Shown: positions 10,719 through 23,690, counted from the stretch's first letter. The stretch: DNA of 64,000 nucleotides from Malus domestica (GCF_042453785.1 NC_091673.1:16463501-16527500), one strand, 5' to 3'. Notes: generated from the letters alone by a model not told the origin. Numbers and translations: made by a program.

Positions 10719-11658
10719 AAGTGAGTTTTACAGAGAATTATTCCCTTGAAATCAGTCACATAAACTTTTTCCTTAAAGTATGCACATTGCACTCTTCCAT
10801 TATTGGGCTAATCAAAGCTACCACAAAAATCTAATAAATTTTTTTTTTGGAAAAGATTAATAAAAAGAAAAAAGAGGAGTAAGTGATTGTATGTAGAAAC
10901 AAACACTGTTTATGAAAAAAAAAAGAAAAAAAAAATCAACTTCAACCGAAATCATTGACACTTTAGACACAGATATAGTGTAGGCTTTAATTAGTCACAC
11001 ATCATGATCCTCACCTACACCAAGCATTGAAATCCAAAAACTATAGGGGAGTTTGATAAGCATTTGTTCTATACGCACTTTTATTCGCAAGCGTTTATAA
11101 CAAAATGCTTTTGTATTCTTAAGCGTTGTCAAGTATTTTTGTTCAAGTCACAATAAAGCAGTCTCAAACAAGACTATGAAAGGTAAAGCACTTGCGTTTT
11201 TGCTAAAAACACCTTCATCCATAGGGCTTTTAATGAAAGCGCTTTTATTTAAGACACAATGAAATGTTTATTAAAAATTCAAGTGCTTTTGGACAATCGG
11301 TGCTTGAACGAGCAACATTACAGAAAATCCAACAACAATTATATATTTAACAATCCAACAAAACTCAGCCTTTGATTTCATTCCCTCTACAACTCTACAA
11401 GGAGGGGAAGCAGAAAGCAAATTACAAAAAAGAAAAAGATACATTCTCCCAGAAAATTCAACTACTATATTGTCTTACATGTATCTTCATTTCATGGATT
11501 ATATTCATGGCACAAATCACTATCCTTCCTTCCCTATTATTTAGCTCCAAAAAAAAAAGAAAATAAAAAAAAGGTACCCCTCTCCCTCTCTCTGTTGAAG
11601 TTTTTCAGTCAAGTGTCAGGAACAATTTCCATGGTCCATGCACATTACAATCAGCTAC
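10719..11658. other. Region 3' of the FLZ gene
   Basis: Non-coding. Around 11040-11300 there are repeated 'aagcactt/gcgctttt' phrases in both orientations that may be an old MITE, but I cannot place its ends. The 3' UTR and polyadenylation site of the minus-strand FLZ gene should lie in the right-hand part. Confidence 0.4.
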
Positions 11659-13394
11659 TCAAGCTTCCAGTTTATCCACTCCCTCCTCCAACAACATCTC
11701 CTGGTAACGGCACTCACGGCTGCAGAATGCCTTCTCACCCCTGCAAAACACAATTTCAACGAATGCTTAAATCACGCAAAACTCCGCTTAGCCAAGTTTG
11801 CTAATGCAGAGTGCTCCCTCTGCACCCAAGTTACAGCAGGTTGTGCGTCTCTGAAACCAAATTCGAGCTACTTTTCTCGTAATTTAGATTAAAATATCGA
11901 CTGTTATATATAAGAACCATATTTCGCTGCTTAAAGAACATGAAATGCTGCTAGAACCAAATCACATATGTACAAGTGTCCGGTGATAGTCTTTAATTTC
12001 AATTATTCAAACACACGTCTATTTGTTATTGGCTTTTCAGCAGCAATTGCTCCTATTTTTTCAGCCGCAGAAGCCCTTTTTCTATGGAATACCAAAATGA
12101 AATGCATTTGCATGATTGAAGTGAGTATAAAATGGAGAAAATTGATTAGTTGGTTGAAGGGGAGTAGATGGGTTTAATTTATCTTATAGTAGAAGATACC
12201 CTGCATAATCCTCTCCTAATATGAGTAGTAGTTACCTATCCATAATTGTATTAAAATCAATTAATGATTCGAGTCAGTATAATATAAGATTCTAATCATA
12301 AATAGTTGTACAGATAGCAACCACGATCCAAGAATATATATATGAATCATATGATAAAACTCAAAAGAAAAGAAAAAATCGATTAAAAAATGATTAGAAA
12401 TCAAATTCAAATTATGTTGAAGAATAAAAAATAAAATTGATAACGCATTCATCAAATATTAGCACCGGGGCGATTAAAGATTACAAACATGGTAATCATG
12501 CATCGGATAATGAACATCGATTATTATTACGATTGAGATATGAAAAATAATCGTTTTAAGCCGGTGTCTCGAGAGAGTGCCGACAAAATAATAGGGAACA
12601 AAAAATTGGACCAACCTGTACATAAAAATATCTTTGCCGTGGCCAAGATTCTTGTTGCAATTGTCACAGAAGCTGAGAAAACTCTCAGACAGAGAGCTTG
12701 ACCCGTTTGACTTCCTGCCGGGAGGAAACTCCGGGACGCCATCGGAGCTCTCCACGATGCAATTGTCGAAGATGTGCGTGGTTTTCGGGTTCGGCCCATG
12801 GGAAATCACACACGTGTAATCCTCAGAGAGCTCCATTTCACTGACAGAGAGACGGCTCGTGAAAACCCGGGTCGAATTCATCGTCTCGGATTCGAACAGC
12901 GATTTCTTCTCCGGCGACTGAGACAAGACGGAGGAGAAAGAACCCAGATGGGAATTCTCCGTCTTGGTGCTGAAATCCGCCGAAGATTTCGGTGATCGGG
13001 AAGGGGAGAGAACAGAGGGTTGCAGGGGAGGGATTTGGATCTTGAGCTGCGACCCGAAAATCACCATTCGAGTTTTGGGATTTGACGGTTTCGGGTCGGA
13101 TTCGTTGAGGGCGTCGACGATGGCGAGGCCGATGCCTTTGGAGTCCAATTTGTCCCAGTGGATGCGTCTGGATTCGGGTTCCGGGGTTCTGGGGGTGTTC
13201 GATTCGGACCAGAAGGGGTTTCGGAGGCCCAGAAACGGTTTCGTTTCGAGGATGGAGGTTGGGCTCATTACGGCGTCGGATTCAGAGACGGCTTTTGAGG
13301 TGAAGCTGGTGAACAATCTCGGATTCGCGAAGAAAGAGGAAGTGAGTTTTGTGTGTTTTTCTCTGGGAGAGAGAAGAGAGCCGTTTTCCGCCAT
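11659..13394 (-). CDS. FCS-like zinc finger (FLZ/DUF581) protein, two exons
   Basis: Exon 1 is 13394-12616 and exon 2 is 11740-11659; the 875-bp intron has GT-AG borders and interrupts an Arg codon (AG|G), giving 286 aa. The FLZ motif spans the junction near the C-terminus: FLSFCDNCNKNLGHGKDIFM, then YRGEKAFCSRECRYQEMLLE. The four cysteines of the C-x2-C...C-x3-C zinc site and the family FCS-like spacing are present. The N-terminal 230 aa are Ser/Pro-rich and probably disordered. FLZ proteins are plant-specific adaptors that bind the SnRK1 energy-sensing kinase. The start at 13394 is the ATG in the good context CCAATGGCG; an in-frame ATG 23 codons upstream (13463) is possible but less likely. 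Which family member it is cannot be told from here. Confidence 0.92.
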
Positions 13395-14327
13395 TGGAGC
13401 GAGCTCGCTTGCTTGCTTGCTCTGGTTCTTGAAAAATCCTATAAAAATAAAACCCCTCTGCAAAACAAGAAAAATAACTACTCAATGCACCCAAAATTAA
13501 AACTTGAATCTGATTTTTACCCAGTAAATTACTCACAAGCTTTGAAGCTGTAGAAAATGGCAGAAAGTTGCAGACTTTTAAGCTCTGCGGTGTTAGAGAA
13601 TGGGAGATGAAAAAACCCAGAAACCAGAAATTGCAGAAACGATTCCATGAAACGATTCTCTCTCTCTCTGCTGCCACAACTCTGTGACCTCCATATCTCT
13701 AAGGACAAGACGTGCATGCGTCACGGCATCAGAAAACAAAGAAAGCTTGTATTTTTGTTCCTTCTTTTGTTGGTGCTACTCAGCTTTTTATGTCTTTTTA
13801 TATTTTTGTTGGTATTTTTGGTTTAGCAAAAGTGGTTTTTTCATCAGAAGAAATGATTCAGAATTTGGAAGCAAACGAGAAGCTAACCAGGATTAGAAAT
13901 TAAAAAGACAAACGAATAAAACCCAGAATTATATGAAACAAAAGGAGTAGCTAGCTCGTCACATGAACTGTGATTTATGCGTCTTCTCTCTCTCTCTCTC
14001 TCAATATATATATTTTTCTCTCTCCTCTCTTTATTTCCGCACTAAATCAGTTTCCCATCATGAACCTGAAACATCGAAGTGGAGTTGCAGAGAGAGAGGG
14101 AGAGAGAGAGAGCTCGTCGGATTTATGGGTTGGTGAGGGTGAATATAAAGAAGCGTGGGCGTGCATGAGAATCAGTGGGTTTGCTAAAACCACCCACCGG
14201 GCTCTGTCCAGGTATGGATGGATCCATCAAATCGATGGCTTTTTTTTTTTTCAGCGTACAATTACTCATCACTCTCTCGCACTCTACAGTCCACTTCCTA
14301 CATTATTGGTTTTTTTTTTTTTTTACA
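13395..14327. other. FLZ upstream region with CT/GA microsatellites
   Basis: This holds the presumed promoter and 5' UTR of the minus-strand FLZ gene. CT runs at about 13656-13672 and 13983-14029, and a GA run at about 14089-14112, are typical of plant 5' regions. No other gene is seen. Confidence 0.5.
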
Positions 14328-15666
14328 GAGGTGGATTGTCTGCTTTTCATTTCCATACTTTTTTGGGTAAATTACATAGTAACTCCTCAGGTTTGAGATT
14401 TATTACAATCCCATACAACGTCTTTAAAACATTTCACTTTCATACATCATGTACCATTTTATTTCAAAATAATACATCCGTTAGATTTTCCGTCCATTAA
14501 TCTGTTAAATGCTGACGTAGCTGCCACATTTGTGCCGATGTGGCTGCCAAATGTGTGCCACGTGGCAAAAATAATAATTTTTTAATTTTTTTAAAAAAAA
14601 CCTAAATCTTCTAAATTAAAAAAAATAAAAATAAAAATAAAAACCCATGAACAATACCCCACCCCCGTGAACCCCGCTCCCATCTTCCCCTACCCCATAC
14701 CTGCACCTTTGAAGGAAAAAAGAAAAAACCAGAGAACAACCCAGATCCCATACCCCCGCGAAACTCATACCCCATACGACCACCCCCGAACCCAGATCCC
14801 ATTACCACCCCTCCGGCGCAAAACCCATATCCCCTCCGAACTGCAAGGACGTCATCCTCACCCGCATCATCTTCGTCGTCGAAGACGACAACGAGCAGGA
14901 GCAGCAGGGCGACGATGAGAAATCTCGGTCGACGGCGAGATCGGATGGTGACGAAGGACCTCCATGAGGAACAGAGGGATCAGAGAGAGAGCTCTGCGGT
15001 GGTGATGGGGAAAGGGCGGCGTTGATCTGGGAAGAGAGAATGAAAGGGAGGTGCAGAGAGTGAAGAAGAGGGAGAAATGGGTCGGGGATTTCTGGGTTTT
15101 TTTTTTTTTTTTTTTCAAATAGAATTGGGGGTTTCGGGAAGGTGAGGGGTGGGGTGGGGGATTTTAGTGGAGTTGGAGGTAGAGGTGGGCGTGGGTAGGT
15201 TGGGGGGCTGCGGGGAGGGATGGGTTTCAGGCTTTTTTTATTTTTTTTTATTTTTTAATTTAGAATATTCAGATTTTTTTTAAATTAAAAAAAAAATTAC
15301 CATGTGGCACAAATGTGGCAGTTACGTCAGCACTTAACAGATCAATGGACGAAAAATCTAACGGATGTATTATTTTGAAATAAAATGCTACATGATGTAT
15401 GAAAATGAAATGTTTTAAAGACGTTATATGAGGTTGTAATAGACATCAAACCTGATGGGCTACTATGTAATTTACCCTACTTTTTTCATCTCTTTTTATT
15501 TTATGTGGTCACGGTTAAGTCACGTCAATATTTTATATTCTTATTACTTTTTGTTTTATCATTTTTATAAAAAAATAATATAAAATGTTAACGTGACTTA
15601 ATTGTGACCACACAAACAGGAGGGGATGAGAAGAGTATGAAAATGGGAGGCTAGACAATCCACCTC
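14328..15666. mobile_element. Fold-back MITE of about 217 bp, split by a Mutator-like element
   Basis: Left arm 14328-14364 and right part 15487-15666 belong together. Joined, they fold into one long imperfect palindrome whose ends are GAGGTGGATTGTCT on both strands. Near the centre, tgtggtcac..ttaagtcacgt (15504 on) pairs with acgtgacttaa..gtgaccaca (to about 15612). The Mutator-like element 14365-15477, with its 9-bp duplication, lies between the parts. The MITE superfamily is not assigned. Confidence 0.75.
14365..15477. mobile_element. Non-autonomous Mutator-like element, 1,113 bp, family GGGTAAATTAC, copy 1
   Basis: It begins GGGTAAATTACATAGTAAC and ends with the complement of that start. 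The terminal inverted repeats run for about 190 bp and share the phrase 'ACATCCGTTAGATTTT' and the 'TGCCACRTGGCA' type inner border with the second copy at 29596-30914. A perfect 9-bp duplication tactttttt flanks it (14356-14364, 15478-15486). The interior (about 14640-15240) is GC-rich, unlike the surroundings, which suggests captured host sequence. I could not identify its source. Confidence 0.88.
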
Positions 15667-15990
15667 ATTTTTTTACTAGTGGAATTTTGAGCATTAGCGA
15701 CGCGACGCGCCAAAGATTGACCCACACTCACCAGCTCTTACTTTCCAGCTTCGCTCGGCTTATGTTGAGTTCCAACCGTACCTCACAAGTCATGTAATGT
15801 TATTATTTCACTTACATCTTTATTATTAAAGTCAAAGATGATGAATACTTGGGTGCATAAAGGAGAGAGTACATTCTTCTAACTAATTTAGCTAAGTGCA
15901 TGCTTACATTTCACTCGTTCTTTAATAAATGTATCTGTTTACTAATGTTATGCTCTAAAATGAAAAATCAATTGTGTTTTAAAACATAAC
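15667..15990. other. Non-coding stretch before the Tat-type element
   Basis: No coding region or repeat ends are recognised. The left border of the following retrotransposon is uncertain and could fall in this stretch. Confidence 0.4.
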
Positions 15991-17312
15991 ACTATGACAT
16001 CATAACGCTCTTGTTTGGGTTAACATTTGAACTTTAGGCCGAAAGGAAGGAGGGCCCAAAAAGACTAAAGAAATGAGTTTTGCTCGAAAGCCAACACCAA
16101 GCCCAAATCGTCCATCTCAAGACTAATTGGCTCTCCCTCATTAATGCAAAGGCTAGGTGCTTACAAGAGAAGTGACAACTGATGAAAATCAACCTACTCT
16201 TAGCCTAAAAGTACTTTTCAATGTCAGTACAAGTAAAATACTGATGAGTCACTACCCTTCAATTGCTTTCGGGTAAGAACATAGCTACAGACAGTTGGGC
16301 TAATTCGTCTATAAAAGGAGGAAGAGGGCCCAAAGACAAGGACACTTAACCAATCAAACAAACAAACATACAACTTGTCTCTCAACCAAGCAAATACCCA
16401 GAAAGTCGTGCTTTGTCTAGACTCTGCATCCCTTTTAGCCGTAGATTTCCTTAGAAAGACATTTTTTTGTCTATGTAAAAGCTCTGCTACCTTTTTCCTA
16501 ATGTTGTAGTATTGATGATGAACTTTTTTTCTAGTCGTCCCCTTTAGTACCTAATCCTTTGTAAATTGCAAAAAGAAGAGACCACAAGACGTTTAACCTT
16601 GCCCGACAAGGTGAAATCTTGTCCGACTCTCTTTGTTTTTATTTTTCAGTTAATAGATCTGTCATTATAATGCATTCCCCAGTTTATATTCAAGTTATTT
16701 CCAGTCCTTTGGTGACTCAAACCCCCATCAATTCTCAAATTTGGTTCATTTAATGGTTTTATCAAGATTGTAATGTATTAAACTGATGACTTGATCAGAT
16801 TTGGATCTTCACCCTTCGAGCATACAAGATAACTAAAAGTCCTTGATCTCAAGGCATAGAAAAGAACTTAATGTAGACTTAACCCATCTACAACAATCCT
16901 TTGATAAACAAGAAGTCAAAAATAACTTGGAGCGCAAGTAATCGGCTTAAAACATACTTGTTCTACATCTGCCATACTGAGATGGCAGTGGCACGCCTAA
17001 GCACCTAGTTGGTTTTGATTGTGAGCCTCAAGACCTACATTTAAGGCCCTACAAAGGCACATCTCAGAACTAACTTTGTTCTTCTCTTGCAGTATTGAGA
17101 CAAGCAGGAGCCCGACAATTAACCAAAGTGCCAACTCCTCAAGGAGCTGTGTGCTCGAGCTAGGAATGCCCATCAGCCAGATTTCCTGCCCGAACATAGT
17201 TTTGGCACACCCGGTGGGACCACAAATCTTGTATGCCAAGGAGATAAAAGAAGGAACAAACCTTTAGGTGGGAATCAAAACAAAAACCACCCTGGTACAC
17301 ACCAAGATCTAG

Positions 17313-18345
17313 CATGGCAAATCTCCCTGAAGACTTGCAAGAATCCGCCTTGGTGGAAAGCCGACTCATTCTGAGAAATCAGGAGGGAGGGTCATAAATG
17401 AAGACCTCTAGGCCACCATGATGGCTGTCATAAAAAGCATGGAAAGAAACTCTCTACAAACAAGAGAGGAAGTAAGCAAACTCTTTTCCTTAACAGTACA
17501 TCGGTAAATAAGGCTGGATCTGAAGTACTCTACTCCAGAGAATGACTGTGCTAAGAAGGTGAGGGAAGAACCCAGCCCTATGGAAACGTTAGTTATTCTT
17601 CTATTTCCTTTACTTAAGGAAAAGAATAAAGAAAAAAAATGAGGAAAGATCTAAAGTAGATCAACTAGTGTTGAAGAAAGTCATGAGATCAGAGTTGCCT
17701 GATCCTTTGTTATTTTCATTAGATAGCAAGGGGGGTAATGCAGGCTAGAAATAAAACAGATATTAGGAGCTGATACAATGATTGATGCTGATTCTTTTCT
17801 ACAAACCCCAATAAGCATAATCAATCTAACATGGGCAGAGAAAAGAAAAGGAAAATGCCACGTAGGAGGTTAAGGCGGAAAGGAAACCAGTTGATAGACC
17901 AATTGAATGAGCTATCAAGCTGCCTGAGAAACCCAAGGCTGCCATAATCAAAGGAGTGGTGCTATGTAGCAAGTGTCAAGGTGAATGCGAACTAGAGGTA
18001 CCAGTAGTTGGAGCTGTCATTGATCAGGAACTGATTAAAAGGAGAAAAGAAGAAAAACGTGAGAACCACATAAGAATCATGCGGGCAGTTGAGGAGGAAA
18101 CCTCTAGGAATGTCTTCCAGAGGTTGGGAGGAGACTCTCAGCCTAAAAACTTGTCAGAAGTGTTCAGGAACTATGAAGCTTCAGAAGAAGTGGAGGATAA
18201 GGAGGCCAATATACCAAGATGGGTGGATGCGAGGCCATCCCAGCCCGCTTATACTGGTGGAGATGTCAGAATGAAAGGAATGACCGTGAATGCGGTCACA
18301 AAGAAGAATCTTGCCCGAGTTGGACAGAGATGGTACATAATCTGA
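17313..18345 (+). pseudogene. Tat-type gag remnant
   Basis: The ATG at 17313 opens MANLPEDLQESALVESRL and stops after 27 codons at a TAA near 17394. A second gag-like open stretch at 17956-18345 is rich in charged residues and contains CSKCQGECELEVP and a long Lys/Glu-rich helix. Several stops and frameshifts separate the two. The assignment as gag rests mainly on position before the protease. Confidence 0.5.
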
Positions 18346-19057
18346 AATGATGGGAGCCTCCATGATTATGAGGGTACAAAGGTAGCATAAGGCCCACGTG
18401 AACTTGCTGAAGGTTCCCACTACTTCGGAAACCTCGAAGAATGTAAAGCTAAAAAATGTTCCTCATGAAAGAAGAAATCAACCTCATTGGAGGAGTAAGA
18501 ATGAGCTAAAGAAGGCAAACAACAAAAATGAAAGGGAAAGAGACCATGTGCCGCCAAATCCCTATCCCGGGAAATAGAGAATCTTGATGAGAGCTTAAGA
18601 GGATATTATGATGATGTCTACCCCAAGATAGAGCCTAAAACCGATCTGCTTCGGAACTATTTCACCCGAAAAAAGGTTACCCGCACCATTGTTGATAGAA
18701 ATTATATGCAAAGTTCCAGAACAACTGCCGAACTTTGGCATAACCCAGGAAGAAGGATTACTTGAGCTAATGTTGCCCGATGAGGCACATGCTTAGTTGT
18801 AGGAATTTATGAACAACATTGAGGGCAAGGGGAAAAATCTACCTGGACCCAGCAACTTCCACGTAAACATGACATATGTTTTATCAGCCATGTTTCAGGC
18901 CAAGCATGATCAACCTTCCATGATGGAAGGTGATTACCTGGCAGCATAACCAATGATGACGCATGTTAGTGTCGAAGAAGCTAGACAAGGAGAGTACAGT
19001 CAGACAGGCGTGCTCGAGTAACCAGGAAGGAAGCCTGAAAGAATATACTCGGACAAA

Positions 19058-19366
19058 ATGGTTTTTGTTCGCCCGAGTTTGACCATAGCCAATCATCTCA
19101 AACCCATATACGTAATTGCTCACCTAGAAGGGGTACATTTCAAAAGGGTCTTGATCGATGGAGAGGTCGCGGTCAATGTGTTGCCCTACAAGCAGATGAA
19201 GAGAATGTGCAGAAGTGAGGAAGATCTTATTCCTACGGATCTTACAGTTTCTAGTTTCTTAGGAGCCATCACCCAAACTCATGGAATACTGCCATTAGAG
19301 GTCGATTTGGGTTCAAATCAAATCATGATGGCCTTTTTTTGTTGTAGACTATACTTCCACTTATAG
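19058..19366 (+). pseudogene. Tat-type retropepsin-like protease, active site altered
   Basis: The frame contains VLIDGEVAVNVLPYKQM, corresponding to the retropepsin active-site segment, for which the plant Tat pattern is roughly V-L-I-D-x-G-[SA]-x-x-N. The catalytic Asp is kept but the following residues are changed (DGE), so activity is doubtful. The sequence then runs into stops before the reverse transcriptase. Confidence 0.65.
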
Positions 19367-20002
19367 AGCTTTACTAGGCAGAGATTGGATTCACTAGAGT
19401 CTCTCTGTTCCATCTACTTTACATCAACAAGTGGCAGTCTACCATGAAAAAAGAGAAATAGAACTTGGGTTTTAGGAAATGGTGAAGGTCGAGTCACGGC
19501 CATTCTTACCCACAACCAACATCGCAAAAGCCAACTTCTATGATCCTTGTATTGGGATTCTTCAGTGTTTATGAGTTGATAAGAACGGCCACCCAACTAA
19601 GGTGACGGCTCAAAAACTTCTAGAACAAGGGTTATCCCTTACAAGGGAAGAATGGGATCGGCCCTATATCATCCCAAACCCCCAACACCATTAATGTTAG
19701 AACAGAAAAGGAAGGACCAAGTGGTTGTAATCAGGTCTTTAATAAAAAGACTGTTGGTGTATGGGAGCGAGAAAAGACAAGAAAGGGAGAACTTAGCTAT
19801 GGAAAAAGAACAGTGGAGCAGATAGGCTTCAAGTAGCCAGAACAGAGAAGTATAGTCTTTTGGGGAAGAGTTAGAAACAGTCATCCAAATGGCTGAATGT
19901 ATATATGACTTAGATGGACAAGAGGATTTGCCCGAGAATCCAGAATTGGTTGAGTTTTTATGTACGGAACCAGACAAACTAGCTCCAGAAGTATAAGACC
20001 CC

Positions 20003-21301
20003 TTGGAGACCATTAAGTTGGGAACTAAGGAGGATCCAAGACCAATACAGATCAGTGGTTTGTTAGAAATTGAGGATTGGGCAAGGATTGTCAACCTTCT
20101 ACATGAATTCAAAGATTGTTTTGCTTGGCATTACACTGAGATGCCAGGTTTAGATCCAACCTTGGTAGAACATAGAATGCCTATTAAGATGGGGTTTAAA
20201 CCTGTCAAACAAGCACCACAGAGGATGTCCAAAGAAATTGAAGAAAAGGTCAAGGAAGAGATCGAAAAGTTGGTAAAGACTGGATTTATTAGGCCTTCCA
20301 AATATCTTTAGTGGTTGGCCAACATTATACTTGTTTTGAAAGCTTTAACTAAGGCAATTAGATGTTGTGTTGACTATAGAAACATTAATGGAGCCATACC
20401 TAAAGATGAATACCCTATGCCCATAGCCGACCTATCCATAGACGCAGTTGTTAAGCACAAAGTTCTGTCTTTCATGGATAGGAATACGGGATACAATCAA
20501 ATAAAAATGGTTAAATAAGATATACATATAACAGCTTTTAGGTGTCCAAGTCATGTTGGGGCATATGAATATTTGGTAAAGCCATTTGGACTAAAAAATG
20601 CTGGTGTAACTTATCAAAGAGCAATGAACGCCATTTTTCATGACCTAATTGGCCATAGCATGAAAGTAAATATTGATGACATTGTGGTGAAGTCCAAAAT
20701 TGAAAAGCAACATATAATCGACCTCAGACAAGCCTTAATAAGAATGAGGATCTACAAGTTAAAAATGAATCCAAAGAAGTGTGCTTTTGGGGTAAGATCA
20801 GACAACTTTTTGGGATTCCTTATTCACCAAAAAGAAATGGAGGTCGACAAGAACAAAGCTCGAGCAATCATGGAGACACCTCCTCCTACCAATAAGGTGC
20901 AACTACAAAAGCTACTAGGAAAAATCAACTTCTTGAGGAGGTTCATCGCAAATTTAGCGGGCAAGATTCAACCACTAACCCTTTTACTTAGGTGAAAAGA
21001 CAAGGAAGACTTTGAATGGGGCCCGTCACACCAAGAGACTTTCGACATTATAAAAGCTTACTTAGCCTCACCACTAGTGCTTATGCCACCTCAGAGGGGG
21101 AAGCCGTTGAAGCTTTATATCTATACCTTGGAGAGTTCAATTGGGAGCCTACTAGCCCAAAACAATGAAGGAGGAAAGGAACAAGCTATATACTACCTTA
21201 GTAGAATCCTTACTGAGGTAGAGACAAGATATACCTCTGTGGAGAAACTATGTTTGGTTGTGTACTTTACTGCTTGTAAGTTAAGACTTTACTGCTTGTA
21301 A
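20003..21301 (+). pseudogene. Tat-type reverse transcriptase and first RNase H
   Basis: Open pieces at 20003-20311, 20315-20518, 20573-20995 and 21077-21301 cover the reverse transcriptase and first RNase H. Visible motifs include FKDCFAWHYTEMPGL at the start, FGLKNAGVTYQRAMN and the catalytic box VNIDDIVVKSK. The residue before the two Asp is Ile with Asn one earlier, where V-Y-I-D-D is usual. Single-base stops (TAG at about 20309, TAA at about 20516, TGA at about 20994) separate the pieces, so the protein is dead. Confidence 0.85.
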
Positions 21302-21512
21302 GTTAAGGCATTACATATTGCCTTGCCACATCCATATCATTGCCAAGATCGACGTGATTAAATATATGCTGTCAAAACCAATGTTGACAAGAAGAATTGG
21401 GAAGTGGATTATGGCACTGTCTGAATTCAATTTTCAGTATGTGCCTCAAAGGGTAGTCAATGGGTAGGCAATTGCAGACTTCTTAGCCGAGAACCAAGAG
21501 TCTCAAGAGGAA

Positions 21513-22028
21513 ATGGTTAACATTTTAGGGACTCTGGAAGCAGCAAGTGTATGGATCCCGCCAAATAGAGCCTGTTTGGGCAAGGAAGAATGGGTCCAGC
21601 AAGAAGTAAAAAGAATAACTAGCATCTGGATCACTCATTGTAGACTATATTTTGATGGATCTTGCACTCAGAATATTACGGGAGCTGGGATTGTCATCAT
21701 CGATCCCAAAGGCTTCCACCATTGTTATTCATTCCTATTAGATTATCAAGAGATTACCAACAATCGGGCAAAATATGAAGCACTGATAATTGGCTTAGAA
21801 ATTCTGATGGAGTTAGGGGCAACTGAGGTCGAAGTATTTGGTGACTCAGAATTGGTAATCAACCAGCTAAATGGAGAATACAAATACAGACACATTACTA
21901 TGGCTGGTTATTACTTGGCGACCATGCAATTATTGAGATATTGGGGTGATGAAATTTCAGTCAGCCATATCCCCAAGGAATCAAATAAAATAACCAATGA
22001 AATGGCTCAATTGGCTGCTGGATTATAG
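21513..22028 (+). pseudogene. Second, archaeal-type RNase H of the Tat element
   Basis: A 171-codon open frame contains LYFDGSCTQNITGAGIVI, NNRAKYEALIIGLE and VFGDSELVINQLNGEY. These carry the first Asp, the Glu and the second Asp of an RNase H site, arranged as in the plant/archaeal-like RNase HI family. It sits between the first RNase H and the integrase, the arrangement known for Tat elements. The frame itself has no stop and the catalytic residues look intact. Confidence 0.85.
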
Positions 22029-22289
22029 ATCCAAGAAAGAGGGTTCGAGATAGAAGTAGAAGTGCAAAAGATAAATCTCACTTCTATCTTTGATAGAGGA
22101 TTCAACTTGGATATAATGACTGAAGAGCCTAAGATAGAGGATTGGAGGTCACTCATCATTCAATACTTGGAAGATCCCTTTTTTCCCATAAGCAAAAAGA
22201 ACAATTAACAAGCCACTAGATATGTGTTGTGGGAAAAGAATATGCTAAGAAAGACTCTGGATGGGTTATTGCTTAAATGTTTAAGCCAA

Positions 22290-23072
22290 TAGGAATCTAT
22301 GAGAGTCATGGCCGAAGTCCATAAGGGGATCTGTGGAGCATACCAAGCCGGAACCAAGATGAGGTGGCTAGTAAGAAGATATGGCTATTTTTGGCCCAAG
22401 ATGGAGAAAGATTGCAAAGCTTATGCCCGAGGATGTGAAGAATGCCAGAGACATGGACCACTCCAACATGTACCCTTAGTGCTCTTGAACCCCATAGTTA
22501 AACCTTAGCTCTTCATAGGATGGGCAATGAACTTCATCAGGCAAGTTCATCCAGCTTCTAGCAAGGGACACACATTCATAATTGTGGCAACGAATTACTT
22601 TACCAAGTGGGTAGAAGCTTTAGCAGTAAAAACCATAACCTCAGCTACTGTTAAAAAATTCATTGAAACTAAGATCTTACACAGATTTGGAATGATCGAG
22701 ACAATTGTCACAGACCGCGAGCCATCTTTTATTTCAAAAGAGGTAAAAGCGTTCGCAAGTAAGTTCAAGATAAAGATGATTCGGTCTAGTCCTTACCACC
22801 CCTAGTCAAATGGTCAGGCAGAAACCAGCAATAAGATCTTGGTTAACATTATCAAAAGAATGGTGGCAGATAGTTCAAAGAAGTGGCACGAGAAGTTGGG
22901 AGATACATTGTGGGCCTGTAGAACTTCCAAAAGGGCAGGAACTGGGACTACACCTTACGCTCTGACTTTTGAGCAAGATGTTGTGATTCCCATGGAAATC
23001 AATGTAAGTTCGGTCATAATTCAAAATCAATATGGCCTACACAGTGAAAAGTATATCCAGGCTATATGTTAA
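22290..23072 (+). pseudogene. Tat-type integrase remnant
   Basis: The zinc-binding region (CKAYARGCEECQRHG, about 22414-22460) is followed by a catalytic core with TFIIVATNYFTKWVEAL (first Asp of the core replaced by Asn: 'ATNYF' where 'ATDYF' is usual) and IVTDREPSF, then SNGQAETSN with the catalytic Glu. A TAG at about 22804 and a stop at about 22506 break the frame. Confidence 0.82.
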
Positions 23073-23690
23073 GGAATTGAGGACCTTGATATAGCCTGAA
23101 TCGAAGCTCTAAATAAAATTCAAGAATGAAAGAAAGTTGTTACCTGAGCATACAACAAAAGGGTAAAATTGAAGACTTTTGAGGAAAGAGGCTTAGTATG
23201 GAAAGCGGTCTTGCCCTTGGGAGCCCAAGTAAGAGGCTTCGGGAAATGAAGTCCGACTTAGGAAGGTCCTTTCATTATTCATCAAGCACTAGATAGAGGG
23301 GTTATTATTTGGCCGATTTAGAGGGAAACTTATAAAAACATCCAGTCAATGCTAAATTTCTGAAGAATTATCATCCAACCTTATGGGATGTTAGGGATTG
23401 CTATGTTGAAGAGGTTTAAATGATTTGAGAGATCTAAAGACAATTAATATTCTCATGATAGTTGAGTACAAGCTAAAGTAAAGAAAAGAAGACATTTTCA
23501 TTTCATTAAATGATGAAGTTACATGGAAATTCTACTTAGCTCATCTGAAGCAACTATCCTAAGACAGTGTGCCGGCATAAAAATAAAGATTCTACTCAAC
23601 TCCTCTGAAGCAATAGAATCCCTCTGCATCCATGCTTAAAAGACCCATGAGGCTATGTGGGTGCACTAAAAGCCTCTATGTGGAATGGAA

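Larger units (their letters stand above)
16000..23690 (+). mobile_element. Decayed Ty3/gypsy retrotransposon, Tat-type lineage
   Basis: Domain order on the plus strand is gag, protease, reverse transcriptase, RNase H, a second RNase H and integrase. A second, separate RNase H before the integrase is the known mark of the Tat lineage. The 5' LTR probably ends at about 17196 (cgaaca), followed by a primer-binding-like segment tttggcacacccggtgggac (17200-17219). A TATA box (ctataaaagg) lies at 16309-16318. I could not find a 3' LTR: the right end appears cut off near 23.69 kb, where a Harbinger-like remnant begins. The left border is a rough estimate. Confidence 0.75.

Noticed and set aside
12964-13500. 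Plus-strand open frame of 178 codons
   Set aside because: Antisense shadow of FLZ exon 1, which has clear family and splice support on the other strand.
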